From contig OU964922.1 of NCBI GenBank assembly GCA_918807975.1, forward strand, positions 32,724,329 to 32,788,328: a stretch of DNA of 64,000 nucleotides, given 5' to 3'. Under the pieces are notes generated by a model, which saw only the letters and a list, made by a program, of their open reading frames with translations, had not been told where the DNA came from and did no database searches. Positions 48,374 to 59,934 of the stretch are shown here, piece by piece. Every line of letters starts with the position of its first letter. Position 1 is the first letter of the stretch. The DNA is from Aplidium turbinatum. Taxonomy: Eukaryota > Chordata > Ascidiacea > Aplousobranchia > Polyclinidae. The position numbers and the translations under genes are program-made.

Positions 48374-49670
48374 CAGTGGTTCCCAACCGGGGGGAATTCC
48401 CCACTAGGGGGGAATTTTGAGAGGGGAATTTGGTTTTAGGATTGTAAACCTTTTTAAGCCTGGTAAGTTGGCCTAGACTAGAGCGTTAACGAGGAAATTA
48501 TTTTTAGTTTAACTCCCGATTATTTACGCAACTGTGCACTGACATGGATGCAGACCATCACATAGGTCTACTTCTATTTTATTCAAATATTCGATGGCTT
48601 TCAAGAGGAAACGTAACCAAGCGAGTGTTTGAGCTCAGAGACGAGCTTAAATTATTTTTGACCGTTATATAAAATTGGAATTTGTTTGATTGCTGAGTGA
48701 TGACAGATGGATTAGATTTCTTGCTTATTTGGTTGATATGTTTGGTCCATTGTATAAACTAAATCTGAAACTGCAAGGGAATAACACCAATATATGGTAT
48801 ATATTCAATCGCCATCTCCGTTTAAAGCAGATTGCACATCAACACGGCTTATCTGTATCTATGAGCCATTGACATATTGATGTCATTAGGAGATTTTCTT
48901 AAGGTACTAGAAGGCTCTGCTGTCCTGGTCGCGGGGTACGACGTTTTGTCTGGCTTCTACCTTTCGACCAGCCTGGCTTGGGTGGCCCTTCCAGGAGCAG
49001 ATGCCAGTAGCATACCCCTCAGCATTTAAAGATGCTTTGGAAGCTTTCACCAGAAAGCTTGGCAATTGAAAGAGAATTAAAAATTAGAATGAACAATTGA
49101 ACATGTTGCCATGTTTAAAGAATTATCATCGGTGCTGGTTGTTCACAGCAAAGAACAAGTTAGTTCTTCCAGAGTTGGAAAAAGAATTGATTTTGCAACA
49201 TCTAGCAGCATTAGAATTGGAATTCATACGATATTTTCCTGAAATTTATGACGATGAGCTTGATTTAATACGAAATTCATTTACATTGTTGATGAAAAAA
49301 ACTTCCCAATAAATTGCAGGATAAATTTTTAGAACTCAAAACAGATTCTCGCCCAAGGGACTTATTCAGAGAAAAATCATTCACTGGGTTTTGGCTATTA
49401 ATGTGTAATTCTTATCCCAAAGTGGCAGAGGAAAGCTATTCGAAATATCCTTCCGTTTGATTCCACTTATCTATGCGAATCAGGTTTATCAAGTCTTGCA
49501 AATGAAAACAAAACAGATATTCGCTGTGCTCTTTCCAATACTCTTCCACCACATTCATGAGTTGTTGAATCAAAAAAATCACAATCTTCGCACAGACTGT
49601 TAAATGCACCGATTCTTATATTTGAATGTGTTTTTCGAATAAAATGCATTTCAGCAACATTCTTCATTAA
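48374..49670 (+). mobile_element. hAT transposase fossil directly after the MULE
   Basis: It starts with the hAT terminus CAGTGGTTCCCAACCGGGG. Downstream frames read WIRFLAYLVDMFGPLYKLNL and LKLQGNNTNI (48705-48790), then YFPEIYDDELDLIRNSF (about 49235-49290), then SYPKVAEESYSKYPSV and YANQVYQVLQMKTKQ (about 49410-49520). These match hAT transposases of the ZBED5/Charlie kind, including the C-terminal dimerisation region. Several shifts and stops separate the blocks, large parts are missing and no right terminus was found. Confidence 0.75.
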
Positions 49671-49689
49671 TTAAATTATTTTAGTATGA

Positions 49690-50164
49690 AAAGGAATATT
49701 AAAGGCTAAAAAGCTTATTAAGCTACGAGTGAAAGTTTAGTTTATCTTCTAAGAATTAGATTGAAATTAATCGATATCTCACCTATCTTGGTGCGTGTGT
49801 AAAACGGTTATTGTAAATTTTATAGTCAAGTTCGTTTCTTTCGCAATTGATGACTATGATTTCTTTTGCGATGCTAATAAAATCGATCTCCTGCACGAAG
49901 TTCGAAAGAACGTCAGTTCGATACCGCTCCAAAGCACGCAATTGCGTCTTGACAAAACAGTAAAAAAAAAACGTCAAAATAGAAAAGAGTTGCATACTCG
50001 ATAACTATATGCTTCTTTGCTGCTTCCTGTTGTCTTTTACATTGAATCAGCAAACACTGTGATATTACAAAGGGTTCAAAGCAAAGATATTGTTATTGTT
50101 AAAAAAAATCTGTTTTAATAATTATACTAACATTCTCTTCACTGCCATTGGATTTCCAAAAAAC
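49690..50164. repeat. Proximal upstream region of gene D, paralogous to gene C
   Basis: From about 49770 it follows 34240-34655 closely (ATCGATATC..., AGTTTTATAGTCAAGTT-like block, TCTTTGCTGCTTCCTGTTGT). It should contain the promoter; no element is distinct enough to mark. Confidence 0.6.
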
Positions 50165-53100
50165 ATGAAAACATTAAAATTGTTCATCACCGTGAACATC
50201 TTGACCATTTGTTGGCTGGTTGTCAAGGCTACGCGAGAAGTGACTTGTTCCTGTGGAGTTAGACCGGACGACAATTGTGGAGATGAAAGGGTATTGTCAG
50301 GGCCCTCTGGCAAGAAGGGTCCAATGGGCTTACCAGGCTTGAAAGGTAGGTTTATTTTCTTCCTTTGACTGAGCTTACTAAGGTATCAGTTTGTCATTTC
50401 TCAATAAATGCATGCATTGGTGCATCTTATTAGATGTAAAATGAGGTATTTACTTGGGCTGGCTTGCAGCTTCATATTCATGACATCCATTTTAAGCCAG
50501 AAAACCAGTTCGTTTTTACATTGGTTTAACGTCTGTAGAGTGTAGACGCTTATTCAATGAAAAGACTGATCTGCTTGACAAGTTCCTGCCTTGGAATTTT
50601 ATCAATTACATGAACATATTCAGATTCTTAAAAGATCCTTTAAAATTTATTCTTGTAGAGATTGTTTGAGCTAGCCTATTCGTATTTCAACTAAAACGTC
50701 AAATAGGAAACAAAGTTGCTTCATGCTTAGGTTTTGTGATCTGATCCATTATGTACCTAAGCTAAGTACAAGTATGTACACGCATCAGTAAGTTCTACTC
50801 TCAGCTTGGGCATGTACAAGAAGTTTGTTGCTCTGCAAAGGAAATTGGAAAGTCATCATGATGGTTTGTGTTGCATAGGGACTGGATCTGTCACTTCACT
50901 TGTAACACATCAAACTTTTTTTTCTAATGCAGGTGACCAAGGTATGAAAGGTGAAAGAGGACAAGCTGATGACACCAGTGCTGGGTTGGAGAGGTTGCAA
51001 AACAAGTTACTTGCGCTGGAGCGGAAAGTAGAAAATTATGCAGGTTTTGTTAACATCAGAACTATCATACCAGTCAATTAACCGGTAGGGAATTTTGTGT
51101 TAACGATATTTTCTATAGATAACCGCATTTAGCTGATATTCCGTCTAAACCTTTAGTTATATATGAACAACGAGCTCAATCAAGGTAATCGCTTTATACC
51201 AAAGAAAATTTCGAAAAAGTAATGAATATACCTAGATTCCTAGAACTACCATAACAATCAGTTGACCGTTAATGGTAATAAGAGCTAATTTTTCTTGTAA
51301 CTTGCATTATCAGCACAAAACAAATGGAAAAAAATAAATGCAGAACTACAAAACGTCCAGTCAGAAAAACAGGCCAAAAGGTACATCGTATAAAATAAAA
51401 ACACTCATTTGAGTTAATTGTTACGTGTTAAAGCAGTACGTGTTAAAACAGTACGTGTTAAAACTGTACAGCATGTACAGATGTAAAAGTTTCAATCCTT
51501 ACACGAAAATATTTTTTCCGACACCAATTTGGTCTTTAAGCTTAAAAATTAGAATCATGCAATAACAAGCAAGAAGAACACACGGATTCGGAATATGATT
51601 TGCACTGGGGTGCATCAGTTTCCATTCATTTTGGAAATTCAACTTGTGCCATTGAAAAATGGTGACCATTTCAGATCATATTTAACCGAAGAAACATCAG
51701 GGTCATCGGACATTCCCTATTACCACTTCCCTAATCTTGGTTTTTCAAAATGAATATAACTTAAGGGCTAAACAAGTTAACTACATGGTTAACTCAATTT
51801 AGTTCAAACGTGTTGTTTGCTCAAAACTTAATTATTATTTATGAGTCTAATTATGTTGTTTTTAAATAAAAGCGACTTCCTTTCAAAGACATGACTGCAA
51901 TGATGTAGCCAAGCAAGGACACACAGCTAATGGAGTCTACACAATTTTAGTGAAAGGAAAGTTTTTAGATGTGTACTGCGATTTAGAATCTGATGAAGGA
52001 AGCTGGTTGGTAAATAAAACTTTAACCCAATTGCATCTTTTCTTCGATTTTACTTTCTTTGCTTTACATTTCAGACACGTATTTCATGTTCAGTAGCTTT
52101 TGTATGAGTCTACAAAAAGAGTAGGAAACTTAATTTTGATCTAGGCATCTAGGATCGCATGAGATAGGCTTTGGGTAAGAGGCAAAAGCTAAATTTTTGC
52201 ATCCCATTCTTGATGAATAATTCCAAAATTATCCTATGCAATAAGTTTGTCTCCTTAATCTTCAATTTGTCCATTAATTTTTTTCTAAATTAACTGTTTG
52301 TTTCAAATGTGATGAGGCAGTAAAAGGTTCTTTTTTTGGGTGCGACATATGTACATTGTGATGTATTGCGTATAGATTTGCTTTCAGGTTGGTTCAAAGT
52401 GCTTACTATAATGTTTCAAGATAACAATTTAAAATCATCCAGAAGCAATTAAGAAATTCAACTGATACAATTTGAAGCTCGCCATTCTAAAGTAATAATC
52501 CACCTTTGAACAAGAAATTTGTATTTTTTGTTTACTGTGTGGTTTTTCTGATTCAATTGCGTCACGTTTTTACTTTCTTCCTTTAAAAGCATTTGCTAGA
52601 CGTTTCTAATCCCTATTCCCAGGTTTTTTCAAAACATAGATAGAAGCATTATTGTCTTGAAACAGAAAAAAAATAATTGAATATTTATTTCATAATTAGT
52701 TTTGTATGACTTTGCTTAAACAATACACTCCTATTGTTGTTAAGCATTTTAAATGAAATAAAATGCACAGTTTAAGTGTTCACATCTCCACTGTTCCAGG
52801 TGTTTCAAAGAAGAAACTCAGGAGAAGTTGATTTTTATTTGGGTTGGTCTGAATATCAAGCTGGATTTGGAAACAAAAGTGGTGAATTTTGGCTTGGTAG
52901 GTCGCCCGACTTTTTTCTTTGTTTTTTTGCACAACGCTCAGAGTTCTAGACGGATACCACTACACCCGACTTTGTCACGAGTTACACGTTAATCTCAAAA
53001 TACAAGTCTATAGCCCCAGCGCTTGAAATCTCGACGCCCGTTCTCCCGACATGCTGCTGCTATGCGCAAATCGAACTTCCACATTTCCGAAGTTTGGAAC

Positions 53101-56100
53101 CGTGAATGGAGAGAAGTTGCGAAACCAACCCAATTCACAGTCCTTCCCAATACCAACACCCCACCTGGAGCAGAAGTACCCCGGAAGGAATGGGTGAAGC
53201 TCAATCGCATGTGGACTGGAATGGGCCGTTTTAGTAGCAACATGTTCCAGTGGGGCCTCGCCGATTCACCATCTTGTGCGTGTGGCTCAGATTTTCAAAC
53301 TGCACACCACATTATCTATCAATGTCCTGTATACCGACCACAAGATAGACATGTGGACCAAACAACGCTCGATGAATATACAATCCATTGGCTGCTGCGC
53401 CTGGATGTAACAATGTGATCTGTGGCGGCCTCAAACGCAAGAAGAAGATCTCAAGATGTAGTTTTTCCGTTTTAAGGTTTACTCACACCATAGGTAGGCC
53501 TACGAGGCTTTGTGGTTGTATTGAGCAGAAATCATTTTGTAAAAGAAAAAACGTATTCGCAATGCATGAAAATGCATATCAAATCCTAGTAAACCGGCTC
53601 GGTGGCTTAGTGGTTAGTGCGCCCGCCTCTGAATCGGTAGGCATGGGTTCGATACCTTGTCGGGTCATACCAAAGACTTTTTAAAAATGGTACTGAATCT
53701 AATTCCTGCTTGGCACTGAGCAATGGAGTGGATTCGGGTAATAATGTACTCAGTTGCGCCTCTATACGGCTGCATTGACACTGTCTGCTTTGTAAAGCGC
53801 TGAGGAGCAATGCATTCTGCGTTGGATACAGCGCTATATAAAAACTAACATTATTATTATTATATTATTATTATTAAAGCAAGTTATGTCACAGCACAAT
53901 CTCAACAAAATTCAAAAGAATTGCAGACTAAAACTTTCAATATCAAAACCTAAAAATTGTGACACTTATAGCACTAATCGAATACGGTACTTAGCTTACA
54001 TCGTACACGAAGTAGGCTAGTCAAGAATATTTTATCACTTATGATCTTGTAAGTGCAAAAGTGAAAAAAATGAATGAAAATCGCAATACACAAAATTTCT
54101 AGAAATGGTTTACTTTGAGTTTAAATTCCAGCATCACAATAAATAAATTTAGCTACAGCACAATTTTTTCTAGCTTTTTTTTTCATTAGGCTTGGATAAT
54201 CTCCATGCCATTACCAGTTTTGGTTCATATAAACTTCGCATTGATCTTGAAGACTGGGAAGGAAACATTGCATATGCTGAGTACAGGTAATCAAAAACCT
54301 GGTTCAAAAATTACAATGTTGCATGGCTATTCTATATAACTTTGGATGAAGTTTTTATTTTACAAAATGTCACAGTTCGGTATTTTATCGAAGGACTATA
54401 TTTGATGAAATATTAGTATTCACACGTTGACTGCCGTGCATAACGTAGATATACGGCGATAACATATGTGTTGCCAGTGTTGTACACTTATTTGTTCATA
54501 CAGCGCGTAATATTACGTTGTGGTTAGATATACAATGCTCTTTTCAGTGCAATCTGAATGTTTGGCGTACATGCGTAAATACGGTGTAAGCTACACTGTA
54601 AAATGTGTACATCATTGGCGCCTGACGTTACGACTGAAATGTTTGTACCAACAATATTAAAACCGCTCCATAAATCATGTTCCTGTATTAACTTAGCCTG
54701 AATTTTTTTATATCAGTTGGCAAGAAGTCGAAGTTTAGTTTTGGACACGCTACATTTAAGAGATAACATGAGACTGTAATCGTAAAAATGGAAAGCCATC
54801 AGAACTTGTCTATCGCCAATACACACACATATGACACATCACTTGAACTTTTTTACACTTGTTGATGTTCCTCGTATGCCATTACGTCTGATATAATAAT
54901 AATTTCAATGAACTTGAAGCGTTCAACTTGCAATTCCAAAACAAGACTAAATTTTATTGCATTGTCAAATTTTTGGTAGTAGAACTATACAGTGACACTC
55001 TTCTTACTTTCTCAGTACCATAATTGTAGGAGATGCCAGCACAAACTATCGATTGAATATCGGAAGTAATAGTGGAACAGCAGGTGAGTTGTTGTTTATT
55101 TGAAGAAACGTGTCATGGCTACGTGGAGGTGAGACCTGATTTGTTGCATTTTGCATATTTTGATTACCGCTACTACTCCTGTCTGATTAAATTGTCACTA
55201 AATTTTTTTTAATCAAATTGTCATTCTTTTTCAAAGCCTGGTGATGTTAAAATTCAATTTGTCACCTTAGAAAGATAGTAAAAAAAACGTTAAAATATCG
55301 TTTTTAGACAATTTCATGCAAACAGTTGCCAAACGTTGGCAAAATCTTTAAAAGTCTGTAGAATGCAACAAATCAAGACTATCTCCAAGTTTACATTGTT
55401 AAGTGCAAAGTGTATAAATTTATACCCCTAGGGGTGGTCTCTTTTTTCCACCCCCTGCTTTTCCACCCTAGGCTATAGATATAATCATCTTTTGCGTGCA
55501 GTGTTTTTTTAAGGTGTCTTGGGGGACCGAAACGGTCCCTCAAATTTCTCCAGCAGTGTCGCAAAATTTGGACTTGCAACTACAGTAGAAAAGTAATGGT
55601 TGTTTCTCGCTGTGTCTTGTCGATAATACGAATATAGCCTACGATCAATAGTTCACGTCCGGAAAAAAGAATAAGTGGAGGTACAGCTAACAGCTGAATC
55701 AAAGAGTTATTCACAAAAGAAGTGCACCTTCGATACTCGTCAATGTTTATTTCTGATTTATGGCGCATAATGATCAGTTTTTACGTGTGGAAACATAACC
55801 AGCAGAAGCCAACAAGCACACTTTGTTTGATTGTGCTGCAAACTTGTTTAGCGGCCGTGTTGGGCAGGCTGTTTGGTCGCTGTCACAATCATTTAAGCTG
55901 TGCGTTTAAGCTGTGCGTTTAATAATTCGTTTAAGCAAATATGGCTATTTTTTGGTATTTAAATGAAACAATTGCGGTCTCTTAAAACTACTTACCGGAC
56001 ACCCAAACCAAACCTTAAAAAAAACCTGTTTACGTGTAAAATGATCATAGACACTTTAAAAATTTGCAAATCAAAAATAATACAATTATTATTACTAGAC

Positions 56101-58073
56101 CTAATGGCAGCTTGAAACAAGGATTTGAAACTATTTATAGTTATGGTCACTGGTGGTTGCATTTTATAATTTTATTGACGCTTAATAGCTGCATAAGTAA
56201 ATTCTATGGAAAGTTGTGTTATGAAAACTTTGAAAAAATTTACAAGTGGACAAAATGTTTTTTAGTGATTGAAATAAGATGTGGAAAGTGTGTGTTGCAA
56301 ACAAAAGTAGGCTATTTCAGAAATTACTTAAAACCACCTAAACATCGCTTTGTTTCAGCGTTATTGTTTTGTCTGTTTTAGTACAGTTATTTTATGGAGA
56401 GTTTTTTTGTTTATTGTTTGAAAGTTTTCACCGAAATTGAAGCAATAATGGCCCAACACCAGGTCAAGTTTGATTTGATTTTAGTCGTGCTCAATTGTAT
56501 TTAAATTTACGATGTTTTTAAAACTGCATAGGTCTATGACTAAGTAAGCTATTTATACCAAATAAAGTATCTAGAGTAGTGAGAGGCAAAACTAGTCATA
56601 GGGTATTTTTGTATTACAGTATTGTGTATATCTTTCCAAAAGGTTAAAAACATTTATGTTTTCGGCGTTAAACAACTGTGGTAAGGTTTCCTTCCACAAG
56701 CTGACTGAGTAAATGTGATTTACTGGTGTTGACTGTTGATAAAAACATTTTTAATTAAAGATCAAATAACTGGCTTCCCTCTAAGCCGGGGTAAAACGGC
56801 TGAATGTTTTTTTCTCAAACAAAATTATATTTACAGCCAAAAGTGAAACAAGTTTGTTAAAATTGTCTTCAGTCATAAATTGTAAACGTACAGATCGGTT
56901 CACCATAGTGACAACATTCATGATTGCTGTCACCAGTCACAAATGTTTGCTTAAAGTCCACCTGTCACAAATTTTTATCATGTTGACTGCGTGCTATTTG
57001 CAAGAGATAACTTACAAACTACAGTATAAATAAGGTGGTACAGTACATGCTTGCTTTTTTTAAACTATTCCATCTTTTCAACTATTAGAAAAAGGTTGCT
57101 AGTATAGCTTACAGCTATTTAGTGATTGGCTGATCTGTTTTGGCCAACCAAACAAGCAACGACTGCACAAAAATTTTAGACTACCAAATAAAAATATATG
57201 TAAAGAAGAACAACATAATAAGTATTAATTATGGTTACGTTTAAAATAAAATGCTTTCATTTAGTTAAAAAAAATGCATACTGTTATATACGTTTATGTT
57301 AGTTACCAATAGTAATATACAAATGAGACATAACAAGAACAAAATCCTTCCAGAAAACATGATATTATATTATTTGAAACATTCTTAAACATGATTTTTG
57401 CAAACATGAATTTTGTTAGCAAATGTTTAAACTCATTAACAAATATTACAGTAATTAGTGTGTTCAAGCTAAATTCATTCTGATTTCAAACCATTTAATT
57501 CCTACAATTAAAGGTAATTCGATAAAAGGCCAAAATAATAATTGACAATTTGTGTGTGGGCGAGCAATTCTGCTGTGGAGTATTATGAAGCGTTGTGGTT
57601 TTAGTCATGCTTTTATTGAAAGTTTTTAGTCATTGCTTTTATTTAAGTTTAAATGGAGATTACGTCGATGGAGGGCGTACGAGTGCTTGGAAAAGAATCT
57701 ATTGGTATTATTGGAAAGAAAGAAATTTGATGAAATAAAAATTAATTCTTATTTAATGATTAGTTAATAAAAATTAAAAATAATTTCCTTTTGATTTCAA
57801 ACTATTTTTATTCTTATCGTTGAAGGTGATTCATTGGCCTACCACAATAATCGGCCATTCACCACAAAAGACAACGATAATGATGCGTGGGTGAACAATT
57901 GTGCAGTGAATTATCCTGGTGCGTGGTGGTTTGGCGATTGTCATCGTTCAGACTTAAATGGAGAATACATCGATGGAGGGCGTACGAGTGGTAATAAAGG
58001 TATCAATTGGTATCATTGGAAGGCAGAAAGCTATTCGATGAAAAAGGCAGAAATGAAGATCCAATTAATTTGA
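50165..58073 (+). CDS. Ficolin-like lectin D, seven exons
   Basis: Exons 50165-50345, 50933-51043, 51873-52009, 52800-52896, 54190-54286, 55016-55083, 57826-58073 sum to 939 bases, 312 residues, in frame with GT-AG introns. Signal peptide about residues 1-22; Cys 28, 30 and 38; nine Gly-X-Y triplets at about 46-72; a coiled coil at about 73-97; FReD from about 101. The last exon has the DNDND calcium motif and [20 protein letters not shown], keeping the His after the pocket Cys as in tachylectin-5 and vertebrate ficolins, so it looks the most canonical ligand binder. Exons 1-3 are almost identical to gene C, marking the latest duplication. Intron 4 carries a LINE and a SINE absent from C. A serine follows the exon 5/6 join (AEYS). 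Confidence 0.92.
53004..53447 (+). mobile_element. 5'-truncated LINE in intron 4 of gene D
   Basis: The frame (53023-53418) reads [60 protein letters not shown], then [10 protein letters not shown], the zinc-knuckle-like C-terminus (C.CG..Q...H...CP.Y) of CR1/Jockey-like LINE ORF2. ATCTCAAAATAC (52992-53003) and ATCTCAAGATGT (53448-53459) are the probable target duplication. Gene C lacks the insert. A separate 51-bp insert between CCCGACTTT repeats (52905-52913, 52965-52973) lies just before it. Confidence 0.8.
53594..53876 (+). mobile_element. tRNA-derived SINE with (ATT)n tail in intron 4 of gene D
   Basis: The head GGCTCGGTGGCTTAGTGGTT with A box and B box GGGTTCGATACC is tRNA-like. The body ends AGCGCTATATAAAAACTAAC, followed by ATT repeats to 53876. 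The same place in gene C (about 38105) is uninterrupted. Confidence 0.85.
55100..57500. other. Long intron 6 of gene D, no gene supported
   Basis: The 2742-base intron shares blocks with intron 6 of gene B (for example CTCAATTGTATTTAAATTTACG-like sequence near 56490 versus 22155) that are missing from the 927-base intron of gene C. A short frame at 56064-56381 lacks any recognisable domain. CCCCTAGGGGTGG near 55430 may be a remnant of a mobile element. Confidence 0.4.
57513..57735 (+). pseudogene. Decayed extra copy of FReD last exon in intron 6 of gene D
   Basis: It starts with AAAG/GTAATTCGATAAAAGG, then TGTGTGGGCGAGCAATTC, TTATGAAGCGTTGTGG, TACGTCGATGGAGGGCGTAC and TTGGTATTATTGGAAAG. A stop comes after about ten codons. 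An internal tandem duplication around TTTTAGTCATGCTTTTATT is unique to this copy. Confidence 0.85.
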
Positions 58074-58079
58074 TGCTTC

Positions 58080-58085
58080 AATAAA
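58080..58085 (+). promoter_or_regulatory. Poly(A) signal of gene D
   Basis: AATAAA six bases after the TGA stop (58071-58073), same conserved block as in B and C. Confidence 0.75.
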
Positions 58086-59184
58086 AAACTTCATTTTCCG
58101 TAAATTCACAAACAAAAGATACGACATAAATTTGCTTTTATTGCTGATTTTGGTTAGTATTGCTATCAACATTTCGTAGCCTATCTTTTCTGTATATATT
58201 TGAAAACAAAGCTTCCATGTTTTTATGTACTTTCGGGGGCTTTGTACTTCGTTTTTTTAATCACAAAAAACTGTATTTATAAAATATATTACACAATTAA
58301 AAAAGCAGAAAGTATAACACCAAAGCGATAAAACAACATTTATTGAAGAGCTTGTGCCGTACTATCAATAATCTGTGAAATCATTAATCTGTGACAAGTA
58401 GGAGGTTCATGGTACTTATCATATTCGTTCATCATAAAGTAATTTTATAACTTAAATATTAGTTACTCTTTTATCACATGCTTCCTTTGCTTGCTCTATG
58501 ATCAAAGGGCCCGTGCTCCAACAATCATCAAAAAATTAAACGATTAAATTTATTCAAGCTAACATTGTAAACCTGTCAAGCCAGCAATCGCTTTAACATG
58601 AAAACATAATCAGAATAAGCATATTAAGTTACATCTCCCAAGAAACGTGCATGCATAAATTGTCAGAAATACATTATGATCGTGATATGTTCAGCATTTT
58701 AGTTCAAGCTATACACATTGCAGTTTAGCTTTGTTGTTAGATATAAATGAAATGAGGAACATCTCAACAGAAGATATTGTGAGCGTGAGAAACATCTGCA
58801 TAAAAATAGAATTGTTTTTGTGGCATCTCTGCAAAAGAAACCAATCTGTAGTCAAACAAATAAATAAAATATTTAATTCATATTGCACATTGGCCTTTCT
58901 TTTATTCAATTTTCAGATCTCTCTAAAAAAGAATTCACAAATGATGTCTTGCTGTAGGTGTTAGGTATTAGTTAGGTCAGAAGAAGAAGTTAGGTTTATA
59001 CGAGAAGACAAAAGATATGGAGAGGAGCAATAAGTTGTGTGAAAAAAAGTTTTATTTTGTCATACAGTATATAAATCTAAATTTCCTTGCAAAAACGCAT
59101 TGGCCTCAACGATTATTCTTTGTCCGCAGAACCCAGTAAAACACAACTCTTCAAACGATGAAACATAACACTCAAGCAACGATT
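58086..59184. repeat. Downstream flank of gene D, paralogous to those of B and C
   Basis: It matches 41490-42490 in order (GCTTCCATGTTTTTATGTAC, AGAAGATATTGTGAGCGTGA, ACTCTTCAAACGATGAAACA). It holds only one unit of the minisatellite that is expanded after gene C. No gene supported. Confidence 0.75.
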
Positions 59185-59373
59185 GTATTCAACGGTACTA
59201 CGACAGTTTATCGAACGATAGTTCATCGAACGACAGTTTATCGAACGACAGTTTATCGAAACGACAGTTTATCGAACGACAGTTCATCGAACGACAGTTT
59301 ATCGAAACGACAGTTTATCGAAACGACAGTTTATCGAACGACAGTTTATCGAACGACAATTTATCGAACGACA

Positions 59374-59561
59374 CAGGGCCGTAGCCAGACCGCAGAGCAA
59401 GGGGGGCCAACGTTTTTTAAGGAGGGCCGAAAAAATTTAAAAGGGCAAAATCATTATAAATGTAGCTGTTGCTCTTAAATGTTTGGATTTTGCCAGGGGG
59501 AGGCGAATTTGTTTTTAGGGAGGGGCGGGGCCTCCCTGGCTCCCTGCTGGCTAGGGGCCTG
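59374..59561. mobile_element. Nested hAT-type MITE, 188 bp
   Basis: Ends CAGGGCCGTAGCCAG and CAGGCCCCTAGCCAG (complement) lie between GAACGACA (59366-59373) and GAACAACA (59562-59569), 7 of 8 matching. It is inserted in the left satellite arm of the larger composite. Confidence 0.8.
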
Positions 59562-59579
59562 GAACAACAGTTAATCGAA

Positions 59580-59934
59580 AACCTAACCCCTAACCTAAAA
59601 CCTAACCCTAACCCCTAACCCCCAACCCCTAACTCCCAACCCCTAACCACTGACCACTAACACCTAACCCCTAACCGTAACCCTACCCCTAACCCTTAAC
59701 CCCCAACCCCTAACTCCTAACCACTAACTCCTAACCACTAACTCCTAACCACTAACCCCTAACCTTAACCCCTAACCTTAACCCTACCCCTTAACCCCCA
59801 ACCCCTAACCCTACCCTTAACCCCTACCCCTAACCCTTAAACTCCAACTCCCAACCACTAACCCCTAATTCTAACCTTAACTCTTAACCTCTAGCCCCTA
59901 GCCCCTAACTCCTAGCCTCTAGCCCCTAGCCCCT
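59580..59934. repeat. Telomere-like (CCCTAA)n variant array
   Basis: About 355 bases of CCTAAC, CCCCTAAC, CCCAAC, CCACTAAC and CCTAGC variants, the C-rich strand of a TTAGGG-like repeat, degenerate towards the right. It is internal to the composite element and so not a chromosome end. Confidence 0.85.

Noticed and set aside
56064-56381. 105-codon frame in intron 6 of gene D
   Set aside because: No methionine start in good context, no family motif and composition like the surrounding intron.
59580-59934. Chromosome end (true telomere)
   Set aside because: The repeats are degenerate, flanked by inverted satellites and target duplications, with paralogous single-copy spacer on both sides.
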